Assembly: GCA_019044685.2 (NCBI GenBank)
Contig: JAGTXX020000010.1
Location: 744,001 to 808,000, forward strand
Direction: 5' to 3'
From: Nannochloris sp. 'desiccata'
Lineage: Eukaryota > Chlorophyta > Trebouxiophyceae > Chlorellales > Chlorellaceae
DNA length: 64,000 bases
Both the position numbers and the translations under genes were made by a program. The notes below the pieces were generated by a model, which worked only from the letters and a program-made list of their open reading frames with translations, searched no databases and had not been told where the DNA came from. The stretch's first letter is position 1, and every line of letters begins with the position of its first letter. Positions 43,970-54,151 of this stretch are shown piece by piece.

Positions 43970-45947
43970 TCACACCGCCAGCACCTTTCCTTTGCTTCTG
44001 GTGCTCTTCTTAGATGCAGGGGCCTTGCCGGTCGACGTCGCTACACTATTTTCTCTAGTTGCTGCTTTTGATACTCTACCGCTCCTTGTTGTAACAGTAA
44101 AGTTCTCAACTGCCGTCACCATGGTTGATGTGGTCGAGGTAGTTGGAGCAGCAGCAGCACTTCTACTACGTTTCGCTGGCTGCACTTCAGCATCATCAAT
44201 GTAGGTTTCAGTCTCATTCACAGCAGGCAAAGCAGACGGGCCAGTAACAGCAACAGCAGTGCGATTCTTTCCTGTCGACTTGGTCGCTGCTGCTGCGTTG
44301 GGTTTTGCTGCTGTTGTTCCCTCGTTGGTAGCAGGTTCCTTTCTAGGTCTACCACGTCCACGTTTCGCTACAGTGGCATGCGCAGCACTTGTACTAGGTC
44401 CACTCTTCTCAAGAGCTGTGGCTTTCTTTGTTGACGTTGACGTTGACGTTGTTTTTTTCGGTACTACCTTCCTCTTCGTAGCTGTTGTCTTTTTCACACT
44501 AGGAGCAGCAGCAGCTGCTGCCTTCTTTGCTGCATTACTAGGAGCAGTGGCGGCTCTGCCGCGAGAACGACCGCTGGGCCCTGCAACAGCAGCAGCGGTG
44601 GCAATGCCGGCAGGTGCCTCATCTTCATCTTCCTCCTCTTCTTCGATACCATTACCAGCTTTTCGTGCCACCTTCACAGCAAGACGACGTGTAGGTTGTT
44701 GGTCACTCACAGTCACCTTGTTCCCTGAGATAGGTTCTAGGAATAACGCAGCTGAGATGGACTTTTTGGACGCTTGCTTACCGGAACCACTAACACCATC
44801 AACACCGATGCCACCGGAGGTATCTTTTCTCTTTCTAGCAGCAGCAGCAGGCTTGATAGCCGCAGGTTTAGTGGCAGTAGGAGCTCTTAATGCTACCGAT
44901 GCTTTCCTTTCTGGGCTGGTACTGCTAGGACCAGCCCCATCAGCCCCATCGGCAATTGGAAGTGAAGAGGGTCTGGGTGGCAGAGCGGCTTTTTGATTTT
45001 GTTTGGCATTTGTTGCTAACAGACTGTCCAATTCCGCCTCTCTCTTGGCCAGGTTCTTTTCTTTTTCTTCTAAAGCACGATGCATATTCGTTTCTTCTTT
45101 TTGTAGAGCTGCTTCGCGTTTTTTTACTGCCTTGGTGGCTTCATCTGCTGCCCACTCCATCTGGTCAGCAAGGGCGATCCTCTGAGAAGCTGCCTCTTCT
45201 GCTGCGCGGGCGACTTCTTGTGCAGCTACAGCTGTCGCTTCAGCCTTTTCAAGGGCGCTTTGAGTGGAGATATAGTCTTTTAATGCAGCCTCATGTTCTT
45301 TTGTGAGCTTTTGCAGGGCTTGTTTTGCTGCCGCTGCCTCTTCTTGAACTTGCGCGAGCTGGCCTTTTGCAGCAGAGAGCTCGGACTGAGCTAATTCTTT
45401 GGCTTTGCGCTCTTCTTCTAGTTGAGATCGGAGTTCTGTTATGGTGGCTGCATCGGTTTCTTGTTGAGCTAGGAACTGGCCTTTTTCGGCAAGGTAGGTC
45501 TCCGTTGCAGCCTCAATGCTTGCCTCTATGTCCTGGTAATACGTTTTAGCCTTCTCATACTCGGCGTATAGCCTCTCATAATTGATTTCAGATTCATTTA
45601 GCTGCATAGAAAGGAAAACACTAATTGAGTAAATACAAATATGTTGACAATAAAATAATGATCAAACCAACAATTTGAGACTGGCAGGGACGCACCTGAT
45701 CTTCCAGAGCTGCGATCTTATTGATTAAGTCCTCAGCTTCATCTCGAGGTATGCTATTGATATCTAAACCGCCGTGCTTCCTACAAATTAACGACGAAGA
45801 AATATGATAATTTAACCGAGCACAAACCACCCGTGAGGCGATAGATTTCTATGTTTTCGTCTTAAATCAATTATGTGTACAATGCGTGTCAATCGCTTAC
45901 GATAGCCGTGCCCAAGCGCTAGGTGTGCCAGCGTGAAACTGTGCCAT
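43970..45947 (-). CDS. Coiled-coil protein with AT-hook-bearing basic tail, probably nuclear
   Basis: Exons 45947-45901, 45780-45696 and 45601-43970 join in frame (phases 2 and 0; introns of 120 and 94 bp) to give 587 residues. Residues 1 to about 240 form a coiled coil (INSIPRDEAEDLINKIAALE, ELRSQLEEERKAKELAQSEL). The C-terminal half is Lys/Ala/Ser/Thr-rich and basic, with a canonical AT-hook (KRGRGRPRKEP) and several KRK/KKS clusters, so DNA binding through the minor groove is likely. A TSTSTSTKK stretch is encoded by a short tandem repeat near 44437-44450. No family recognised; a chromatin- or chromosome-associated structural protein is the best inference. Confidence 0.75.
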
Positions 45948-46346
45948 CTCAACTTAATTTGGCTGCACAGATTAAGAAGCAATTCTCTGCCTCCTGATCG
46001 ATTTATATACCAGTATCACCAAATTCTGATTTATTCAAATAATATTTTCGCTGCGGTAGTGCAGATTAAATCCATTTAAATCCCCTTGTTATGAAATTGA
46101 AAAGAAGCGTGACGTCCTGAAAAAGCACAGCGCCGCCTCTTCAGTGGAAATTGACCCAATCCCACATTTCACTTAACTACTGCCTTTACTAACAGTACGT
46201 TACAATAAGAGCTCTTTTATGTTCGCTCAATTAATAGTTCATTAAAGATAGGAACATGAATATTCAAAATTCGGAAATCCAAAAATATCTTTTGCTTTTG
46301 CTTCCGCCTTTCCTCTATGAAGAAGAGGGAGAGAAAGTAAGAAAAT
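45948..46346. other. Intergenic region between AT-hook gene and soluble PPase (both minus strand)
   Basis: No gene seen. A minus-strand TGTAA at 46200-46204 lies about 145 nt past the pyrophosphatase stop. Confidence 0.45.
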
Positions 46347-47904
46347 TTAGTAAAGAGCAAACTCCTCAGTGTTGGCACGAGCACCAGAACGAAGCTTATT
46401 ATAGAAAGTGTGTGTCTCCTCGATCACTCCCATAGTAAACTCTTTATTCAAGCACTTGCTATCATATCCAAACTCATTGGCGGGCTTGCCGTCAGGGATC
46501 TTGTAATCTCTAAACCAGTGGAGAATTTTCGTAAGCTCACCGGGGAAGACACGCTCAACATCCTCAACATCGTTGACTTCATTGGCCTTGGGATCGTCAG
46601 TACGGATGGCAATTACCTTCCAATCGACTTCACCTTCATCAACCATGGCATAGACGCCAAGGGGCTTGACCTTGTAGATGCCACCCATCTCGCAGGCGAC
46701 GCTGCCAATCTCAACAACATCAACGGGATCGTTGTCACCCTGGAAAAAGAGAGAGAGGGAGAGAGAGAAAGGGAGAGGAAATTGAAAAAAATGGGTTAAG
46801 AATAAAGAATATTAGGATCATTCATTAGGTAATGATAAATTCAAAAGCGGTGACGATGGAAATGTAAAGAAGAAAAAAGAGAAAAAGTGACCCCTCAAAA
46901 TTGCAGAATGCCTTGTAGTCCCCACTGCGGAGTCAGTAGTATGTCTGTGTGTGATAGGCTGTTCTTTCATAGGGGACGCAAATCAATCTTTTTTTCTTTC
47001 TTTCTTTCTTTTATTTTCTATCTACCTCCACTCCTTTTCTCCAAAATAATATCCACTAGCTCCACTAAAGCTAGCAATACTCAAACAAATACAATACGAT
47101 TATGGATACAACTCTTACTTACTCCTGCGTTGAAGCAATCGGGGTTCTTGTGCTCGGGATCCTCCCAGGTTTGAGGAAGCATCCCGTAGTTCCAGTTGAT
47201 GTTGTACGGGTAGAACCTGAGCTTGCCCTTCTTAATATCCTGCTTGATAGGGTTGGAAACCTCATCGGTGGCCATCTCCATCTTAGCAGAGGTTTCCTTG
47301 GGGATCTCGCAGACAAAGTGGAGGGTGCCGTCCTCAGCGTAGAGGGGAACGTCATGCCAAGCGGAGACCGTGGTGCCCTTGGTGTTGTGGAAGATGCGGA
47401 ACTCAAGAGAGTCAGCAGGGCCCTAAAATAGAATACAGTCAAATGATCGACGTTAAGGTGCGAAACTAGGTGGAAAAGATTGATTTAGGAGGCAGGAAAA
47501 CTATTCTCTAAAGAGCAATCAGATTGTGATTCAGCTGGGGTGCCTTTCAATTTAAGATAAGTAGAGAATTCAGCCACAAGCAGACTTCCTGATGCCTAGA
47601 TACAAATGATCTGTGCATTATAGGAGCAAATATATTCATAAATATAGCGGTTACCTTGGTAGTCTTGGCGTATTCATCTCTGGCAGCAGAGGAAGCAAAG
47701 ACGCAAGGCACCATGCGGGAAGCCTTGGCAGCGCGAACAGCCTGCATGAAAAGAATGTGTAAAGGTCAGATTTGCGTCTCAATTGTTCATTTTGTGTTCA
47801 AACCGAGGTAGATCCCAACTGCAACCATCACTTACATTGCTGCTGCGGAGTGCAATAGTGGGCAAAGCCCTGAGAATGGTAGGGCGTACAAGTAAAGAAG
47901 CCAT
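46347..47904 (-). CDS. Soluble inorganic pyrophosphatase, organelle-targeted (family I)
   Basis: Four exons, 47904-47836, 47741-47655, 47422-47123 and 46739-46347, all phase 0, give 282 residues. The first 50 residues (MASLLVRPTILRALPTIALR and onwards) form a presequence of the plastid/mitochondrial type. The enzyme body follows family I: VSAWHDVPLYAEDGTLHFVC, KLRFYPYNINWNYGMLPQTW, the signature GDNDPVDVVEIG (D-x-D-P-x-D metal site, restored across intron 3), and VDEGEVDWKVIAIRTDDPKA. It hydrolyses PPi released by biosynthesis in the organelle, like Arabidopsis PPA6. Introns 1-3 (94, 232, 383 bp) include the longest intron in the window. It is C/G-ending-codon rich, suggesting high expression. 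Divergent from the methyltransferase at 48203. Confidence 0.95.
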
Positions 47905-48202
47905 CGTGATCAATTAAATGAATTAAAGAGGACGGTGGTGGGCAGGGCAGTGGCATTTTATCCCCATTTCTTGCTAATTGAATTATTATAAATGACTTCA
48001 AATTGACGCACATTGCGTTCCAAAAACTCATGATGATTTTACGATCAGCGATCAGTGCTGCAGGCAGGCAGACACGATCGTTACATGCTCTAAGCCGGCC
48101 GCCACATGTGCGATTTCGTTTGCTTTATAATCTTCCTGCATCTGCCTACTTGGCTTGATTCTAACCCGAATTTTCTACACTCTTCAGGATCTAACACATT
48201 AC

Positions 48203-48949
48203 ATGCAAAATGTGTCCTCGCCATCGCCTCGAAACCTTGCTTGTCCAGCTCTTCCTAGTGACGATCCAATTGCCAATGCCGCCGCCAATAAACAAAAAGT
48301 CCAAGATAATTTATATAACTACATCCTAGCCCACACCAGGGAACCCCCAATCCTAGAAAAACTCCGAAACGATACCGCCCAACGTTTCCCACAAGCAGCA
48401 CGCATGGCAGTCAGTCCAGAACAAGGCGCCTTCCTCTCGTGGCTAGTCGGTGCTCTTGGTGTCCATCGAATAATCGAGCTCGGTGTCTTTACTGGCTATT
48501 CTTCCGTTGCCATGGCTCTTGCTTTACCTCCAGATGGCCATTTACTAGCCTGTGATAGGGATCCAGCTGCAATGACTATGGCACAAGAATACTGGAAGGA
48601 AGCAGATGTTGAGAATAAGATAGAAGCCCGCATAGGTCCAGCCCTAGACACGCTTAATGCATTAGTCGATGCAGGGGACCAATTTGACCGGTACGATTTT
48701 GCATTTGTAGATGCAGATAAGAGAAAATATAGAGAATATTATGAACTACTATTGAAATTAGTACGACCAGGCGGGACGATAGCAATAGATAATGTACTTT
48801 GGTACGGGAAAGTAGGTGATCCTGAGGTACAAGATAAGGCAACGAGAGCATTAAGGGAATTGAATGGTTTTTTAGTGAATGATCCGAGGGTTGATGTGAG
48901 TTTAGTGCCTATTGGAGATGGCGTGACTTTGTGTCGGCGGTTGAAATAA
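48203..48949 (+). CDS. CCoAOMT-family SAM-dependent O-methyltransferase
   Basis: From the ATG at 48203 the protein has 248 residues (MQNVSSPSPRNLAC and onwards), the family's normal size. Motifs: AVSPEQGAFLSWLVGALGVH, SAM-binding IIELGVFTGYSSVAMALALP, ACDRDPAAMTMAQEYW, and the metal-binding/catalytic FVDADKRKYREYYELLLKL plus GGTIAIDNVLWYGKV. It methylates caffeoyl-CoA-like or other catechol substrates with Mg2+; in algae the substrate is usually unknown. The frame is open upstream to a CTCTTCAG acceptor-like site at about 48188, so a 5' exon encoding extra N-terminal residues is possible. A TGTAA lies at 48999. Confidence 0.9.
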   Translation: MQNVSSPSPRNLACPALPSDDPIANAAANKQKVQDNLYNYILAHTREPPILEKLRNDTAQRFPQAARMAVSPEQGAFLSWLVGALGVHRIIELGVFTGYSSVAMALALPPDGHLLACDRDPAAMTMAQEYWKEADVENKIEARIGPALDTLNALVDAGDQFDRYDFAFVDADKRKYREYYELLLKLVRPGGTIAIDNVLWYGKVGDPEVQDKATRALRELNGFLVNDPRVDVSLVPIGDGVTLCRRLK

Positions 48950-49534
48950 CGGCGGGACTTTTCTTCCTTTTTTTTTTTTTAAGGAATTTTGCTGGGCCTG
49001 TAAAGTATTTCCAGATTGTAGTGCAGCGTGTAGAAATATATTAGTAATATATTAGTAATATATTTCACCAAGCGCAACCCTTAATGTGATGATTGAGAGG
49101 CATCACTTTCAGGCAGAGACAGTGCCGTTTCGGCGGATCCTGAAACATGTTTCTTAGATTATAGCTGCGTATCCTGCGTCTTCTAAATCATTAGCAATGT
49201 GATGTTATGCAAGGTTTCCTACTATTATACTGGCAGAGGTTGCTTGTAGTAGCCAGCCTGTTCTTGCTGACCAGTTGGTTTGTCTGGACAAAGTTTGGGG
49301 TTTTAGGGTTTACATTGCACCTGGCCTCAGTGACTCAGGGTGCCTTTCAAAGCATCTTCAATATTCCGGTTACTAAACAGGAGAAACAGAGGATCCAGTG
49401 CCACGTTTCAATAATCGGTATATATTGAATTTAAGAGACTGCAACACGCAAGCATATAGCCTCTTGAGTGTGCGATTGACTGAAAGTAATTTGCTAGCAA
49501 AGCTAGGGCAAGTGCCCGCGAACTAAACAAAAAC
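48950..49534. other. Intergenic region with short tandem repeat
   Basis: Contains three near-copies of ATATATTAGTA at about 49036-49066 and the TGTAA at 48999-49003. A 73-codon hydrophobic frame at 49207-49428 lacks supporting evidence. Confidence 0.5.
48999..49003 (+). terminator. TGTAA polyadenylation signal of the methyltransferase gene
   Basis: TGTAA 50 nt after the stop. Confidence 0.45.
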
Positions 49535-50474
49535 ATGAAGGTAAGCGCTGTTCTCTACTCAGTTCGGTTACTCATGTCATAGTCAGAACCAATCAAGGCT
49601 AAGGCTGCCCGGAAACATTTGATAATCGCATATTTTTTTCTCTCATGCAGGTCCCTAGTCTCACAATAGACAAAGCTGCGCTCAAGAAGGGCTTCTGGGG
49701 AAATACCTGGAGGAATTGGGGTCAGTTTTTATACCAGTTGTTGCGCAATGCGCTTGCTCATAGCCTTACCACGTTTTGAAAATCTCCAAAGCACTTATCG
49801 TTGACATTTCCGCTTGTTTGCAGGTTACATTTTCCTAGCTTTCACGGTCCTATACGCCATCTTGTCTGGCTTCTTTACTGGCCTTTTATTCGCTTCCAAG
49901 GGCATTCGCCAGAAAGACTATAAAAGTAAGTAGCAAAGCATTGTTTTCTTTCGTTGATCACATCATCATCATCATCATCGTCATCATTCTCCATATATTT
50001 GTTTAATCCCTCATTCTATCTTCTTTACGGTTCTTTCCAGCCCTTCCTAATCAATACTATGGAGATTTTGAACGAGAGAACGTCCCTGTTATCTACCCTT
50101 ACCCCGAAGCAGATTCTCAAGTGCCATTCAACCGCCCCAATGATTGCGTTGACATCACAGAGGACATCACCATCCCTTTAATCGACGATACAGTGCCACG
50201 TTCTACCGGTGTCCAGAGATGTACTCCTAGTAAAGACGTACTGGGATGGGTGTTATTCCCTTGGGTCTCTGATACACAGGCAGCTGGCAACTTCCCTGGA
50301 TGTGACAATGCCGGTGGAGCAACTATCTTAACCCAAGAAACTAGCCCAGCCTTTGTTAGTGATGGCAATGCTGCTGTCGCTCCTCCAACTGCTGCGTGCC
50401 AGAACTTTGTCATTTCTCCAGATAGACCGGATTTGAGTCTAGAATTGGATGGTGCTGCTGCTCCGGGGCCTTAA
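49535..50474 (+). CDS. Single-pass membrane protein, Na,K-ATPase beta-subunit-like in layout
   Basis: Four exons, 49535-49540, 49651-49720, 49824-49925 and 50041-50474 (phases 0, 1, 1), give 203 residues. Exon 1 encodes only Met-Lys. A short cytosolic N-terminus with TIDKAALKKGFWGNTWRNWG leads into one transmembrane helix at about 27-49 (YIFLAFTVLYAILSGFFTGL). The remaining 150 residues have four cysteines (95, 120, 147, 179) able to form two disulfides and a Tyr-rich segment (NQYYGDFERENVPVIYPYPE), as in a secreted domain. The W-G-x2-L/F start of the helix and type II topology recall beta subunits of Na,K/H,K-ATPases, but the ectodomain is shorter and has fewer cysteines. Treat the family link as a hypothesis. 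The exon structure itself is convincing. Confidence 0.7.
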
Positions 50475-50616
50475 ATTGCCCCCTAAAGAGAATAAATTAT
50501 ATAGTTTGATGGATACTAGAATCAATTAAAAAGGTTGTAGTTGAACCCTCTTTTTCTCGCAATCTCTCTCTCGCTCCTTTCTTCTATTCTCTCTCTCATA
50601 TTATGTGCACAGTTTT

Positions 50617-50621
50617 TGTAA
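50617..50621 (+). terminator. TGTAA polyadenylation signal of the single-pass protein gene
   Basis: TGTAA 143 nt after the stop. Confidence 0.35.
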
Positions 50622-50767
50622 AGATGAAATAGGCAGCCGAGCAGAAAATCGTCGTTTTTGGATTCTCGCCGCCATTTTCTTGTTTTGCCTCTTTGTATTT
50701 CCTTCCTTGCCTCTTTGTTCGTGCAATGTAAAGACTATTAGATTAAATCAGACAAATGTCGATATTC

Positions 50768-50772
50768 TTACA
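50768..50772 (-). terminator. TGTAA (minus strand) of the M-domain-like gene
   Basis: TTACA on the plus strand, 20 nt beyond the minus-strand stop at 50793. Confidence 0.35.
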
Positions 50773-50792
50773 TTAGGAATGAATTAATTGCT

Positions 50793-51698
50793 CTACCTCC
50801 TCCCGCAGCATGCTTTATAGGATTTCTTCGTCAATGGACATTTTGTATTTTTACCGACATTTTGCCCCGCCAGACCACACAGCTGATTGCTAGCCTCTCC
50901 TTTTATTAATCTGCTTACAGCATCTATCGGTACCTCTATGCCACCACTCGAACTACCAATAGTACTACTAGCCCCCAATCCTGGTGATACCGGTGCACTT
51001 GTTGTTGTTCTCAGCTGCTTATGTTGCTTCCACGTTCCAAGCATGGCCTCCAACTCATCTATAGATTTCGGCATTTCTTTTCCGTCTTTCTTTAATTGTG
51101 CCATGCGTACCGTCATACTCCTCATCCACCGGTACCTGGCTACACAATCATCAACTTGCATCACGGAACATCCCACTTCCGCTGCGATACGCTCTCTTGA
51201 AGACGAACTAAACTGCGTTGCCGCTTCAGTTTTTTCTTCCGGCGTCATGGCGGTGATTATATTTTCAAATAGGCGCAAAGTACCCTGTGCTGCAGGATCT
51301 GAGGCTGATGATGTACCTGAAGCAAAGCCAGTCAAGGCACCCATGCGGCGAGCTTGTTTAAGGCCTTCCCTAAAATCATCGATGCTTAGATTTTCTAGTT
51401 GGGTAACCTCTTCCCTATTTCCCCCCAGGGCAAAGGGGATTTTTGATTTTACCCAAGAGGAGATCCCGCCACCTGATCCTCCTTTCTTAGTGTATGAGTC
51501 TATTTTTTCGTTGTCTTGGTCTCTGGGGGTAGGGGCGGACGTGAAAGAGCGGTGGTTGCAGTGGACTGGAAAAAGAAAAGTGAGCTTGGCGGTGACGGCA
51601 AGAGGTGCCAGCATTGTTGCCGCCTCTGTAAGAGAGGTGAGTTGGTGAGTGATGGTTGAAAGACGACTTGTCAGGCGTGGTACAGTTGAGAATGACAT
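50793..51698 (-). CDS. Organelle-targeted protein with SRP54 M-domain-like region and SEC-C-like tail
   Basis: Single exon, 301 residues. Residues 1 to about 55 are hydroxylated, basic and poor in acid, like a mitochondrial or plastid presequence. From about 100 to 225 the pattern ENLSIDDFREGLKQARRMGA, RLFENIITAMTPEEKTEAAT, SRERIAAEVGCSVMQVDDCV and KDGKEMPKSIDELEAML follows the helices of the SRP54/Ffh M domain, which binds signal peptides and SRP RNA. No GTPase domain is present. After a Ser/Gly linker the C-terminus reads NVGKNTKCPLTKKSYKACCG, resembling the zinc-binding SEC-C motif of SecA. The combination suggests a membrane-protein targeting factor in an organelle. It diverges from ATG4 across 360 bp. 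Confidence 0.65.
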   Translation of the reverse strand: MSFSTVPRLTSRLSTITHQLTSLTEAATMLAPLAVTAKLTFLFPVHCNHRSFTSAPTPRDQDNEKIDSYTKKGGSGGGISSWVKSKIPFALGGNREEVTQLENLSIDDFREGLKQARRMGALTGFASGTSSASDPAAQGTLRLFENIITAMTPEEKTEAATQFSSSSRERIAAEVGCSVMQVDDCVARYRWMRSMTVRMAQLKKDGKEMPKSIDELEAMLGTWKQHKQLRTTTSAPVSPGLGASSTIGSSSGGIEVPIDAVSRLIKGEASNQLCGLAGQNVGKNTKCPLTKKSYKACCGRR

Positions 51699-52058
51699 AA
51701 TAGTGTACTAAGTGCAAATGGCACACCCGAGATAAATATATTTATAAGTTTTGCAAGTTAATTCAAATGTAAAATGAAGTGATCAAATTATGAAGGTTTC
51801 AAAGCTGATCCAACCCAACTGCTCTGCAGCACATTGCCTTTAAATCATAATTGGGTTTAAGAATTAACTATTGAATTGTGAAGATCAAGCTCTTATAATT
51901 TTGCTGCCGACCGGCTGGACGCAGAAGCTGTTGCGCTTCAAGCTGCGAAACCCTCACTTAAAACAACCTAGGCTACAGTAGTATCCATATACCATGTTTG
52001 CAACGCATACTCGGATACATACGATAGAGCACTAGATCCAGATTAGCTATTTGGCGTC
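51699..52058. promoter_or_regulatory. Divergent promoter region, M-domain-like gene / ATG4
   Basis: No coding signal. A TATATTTATAA-like stretch at 51738-51748 is the only core-promoter-like element. Confidence 0.3.
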
Positions 52059-53919
52059 ATGAGATCTCCGAATGAATTTCAATTTGAATCTCCCAATCTC
52101 TTACCCTCCCAACCTCACCAAGAAACTCTCTCTGCTCTTGAGACCCTACGTCTGGGTGCTGCACATGCATATTATTCCGTCTCTCGAGCGCTTAGGTTTG
52201 ACAAGGTTGCCTCCCTCTTGCAACGGGCAGAGCTTTCACTAGATCTACCGGTATCCTTGCTAGGCCAGACCTACTCCCCTACCACAACGCAAAACGAAAC
52301 AGCAGCTCGAGAGGTCCTTTCCCACCTTGTCCATCATTTTCATTCTACCCCATGGATGACGTATAGATCAGATTTCACTCCTATACCTGTTGGAGAAAAT
52401 AAAATAACATTTTTAAAAACCGACGCCGGTTGGGGATGTACTTTGAGGTCTGTACAGATGATAGCTGCCCAGACGATGGTCAGGCACCTGCTTGGCCCAC
52501 ACTGGAGGTGGCCCTTAGAGGCAGTCCAACATGTAGGACAGTCTGAAAATACAACAAATTTAATTGGAACAACAACAACAAGAACCCTGTCACCAGCAGG
52601 AGAAGGAGCGGAGGCAGCTACTTCTGAGCCGCCGTCCGAGTTGGTTGAGGTGCTAAGGTTATTCTGGGACGTGCCGGAAGCAAATTCTCCATTTTCCATT
52701 CATAATATATGCTACTATGGAGCAGAGTGCGGGTAAGTGATCATATATTTTGATGCTTTTAAAAGCTATTTAAGAATATTGAAATAAGTTGGTGATGAAT
52801 TATTTTTTGTGTTTTTTTTTCTTCAGTGTTTTTCCTGGGCGATGGCTAGGCCCTTCTACTGGCTGTCGTGCTTTAGAAGCTGCTGCATCTTCCTCTGGCC
52901 TATTAAAAGGTCTTAAAATAGCTGTTCTTGGGGGAACTGGAGGTGGCGCCCCTGTTCTCGGCATCGATAGATATCTCTCTTATTTTGAGAGTAGTGGCGC
53001 AGATGGCGGTGATGTTGGTGGTAGTGATGAGGACAGCGCCACTGCTCCTCCCACCTCTGCAGCAATTCGCGAGGTAAATGAGGGTGTCGAGGTAGAAAAG
53101 ACATTGGAGAATAAAAATGTTCTCAAGCATCCACTCTCTGGAGGGGAGGAAGAAAGGAAGAACATAGAAAGAACTTCCAGTACCAACGAAACCAATACAG
53201 GTGTATTACTTCTTATTCCTCTGGTACTTGGTATAGGGAAACTCAACCCAGTCTACTTTCCCCAGCTTCATGCTGTCCTTGCCATGCCGCACAGCGTGGG
53301 TATTGTTGGCGGAAGACCTGGATCGTCAGTTTACGTCGTAGGCTGCCAGGGGGAGAGTCTATTATACCTCGATCCACATACAATTCAACCAGCTGCAACG
53401 TGTACATCAGACTGGGAGACGTGTAGCTGTGACGTGCTGCGGACTATGTGGCTTTCTTCTTTGGATCCGTCATTAGCGTTAGGCTTCTACTGCAAAGACA
53501 AAGAAGAGTATCTAGATTTATGTGAAAGATTAAAGGAATTGGAAGAAAAACACAGTGGGATGCCGCTGGTTTGTGTAAGGGAAGGCATGGGGGATGGGGT
53601 AAATGGGGAAGAAGGAGGTGGAGGTGGGAGAGAGCCTCAGGACTGGGAGGAGGATGAAGTGGAGGAAAGCACTGAGAATGAAGAGGAGGAAGAAGAAAAG
53701 TTTGACGAAGAAGAACAGATTATAGAAGGGAGTATTGACAGGGGGGTTTTCGAAGAGGAAGCGAGGCAGGACAGTGAATTTAGTGAAGTGCAACTGATGG
53801 GTGGCGGGGGGATGGAGGTGGCAGGCGAGAAAGAGGATGAAGATGAAGACGAGGAGACGCAGCATCGAATTTCTGAGCTGCGGCAGCAATCGTCAAAGTC
53901 GGTTTGGGAATTAATTTGA
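52059..53919 (+). CDS. ATG4: ATG4 cysteine protease (autophagy)
   Basis: Exons 52059-52732 and 52827-53919 join in phase 2 (94-bp intron) to give 588 residues. Peptidase C54 motifs: TDAGWGCTLRSVQMIAAQTM with nucleophile C127; SIHNICYYGAECG running across the intron into VFPGRWLGPSTGCRALEAA; and GIVGGRPGSSVYVVGCQGES followed by the catalytic YLDPHTIQPA (D407, H409). ATG4 trims ATG8 C-termini and removes lipid from ATG8-PE on autophagosomes. Compared with typical members it has an insertion of about 70 Gly/Asp/Glu-rich residues (about 270-350) and a long acidic tail from about 495 (EEDEVEESTENEEEEEEKFD), which is unusual. Confidence 0.93.
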
Positions 53920-54151
53920 TCTTTCTTTTTTTCTTTTTTTCTGTATTACATAAAATGTGACTCAAGCACTTGAAAGCATAGCGGGAACGCTCAGCGGCTG
54001 TAGAATTTCATTTTACAAATTTAAAGAGGTTGTGAAGCAAGTTGCCTTGCGAACTGTCTTTCAAATTATTTGTATATCTAGTTTCCAATCATCACAGGTT
54101 GGCTATCCATGCGATGGAAATAATTTAACCCTTTTGTTGATCTGAAAAAGT

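Larger units (their letters stand above)
50475..50792. other. Convergent intergenic region
   Basis: No gene seen. It has a TGTAA on each strand: 50617-50621 (plus) and 50768-50772 read on the minus strand. Confidence 0.5.

Noticed and set aside
44259..44996. 245-codon antisense frame in the AT-hook gene
   Set aside because: Apparent hydrophobic protein is the complement of Ala/Lys-rich codons; the sense frame has an AT-hook and correct splicing.
49207..49428. Hydrophobic 73-codon frame
   Set aside because: Looks like a membrane peptide but lies in AT-rich intergenic DNA without homology, and hydrophobic frames arise easily there.
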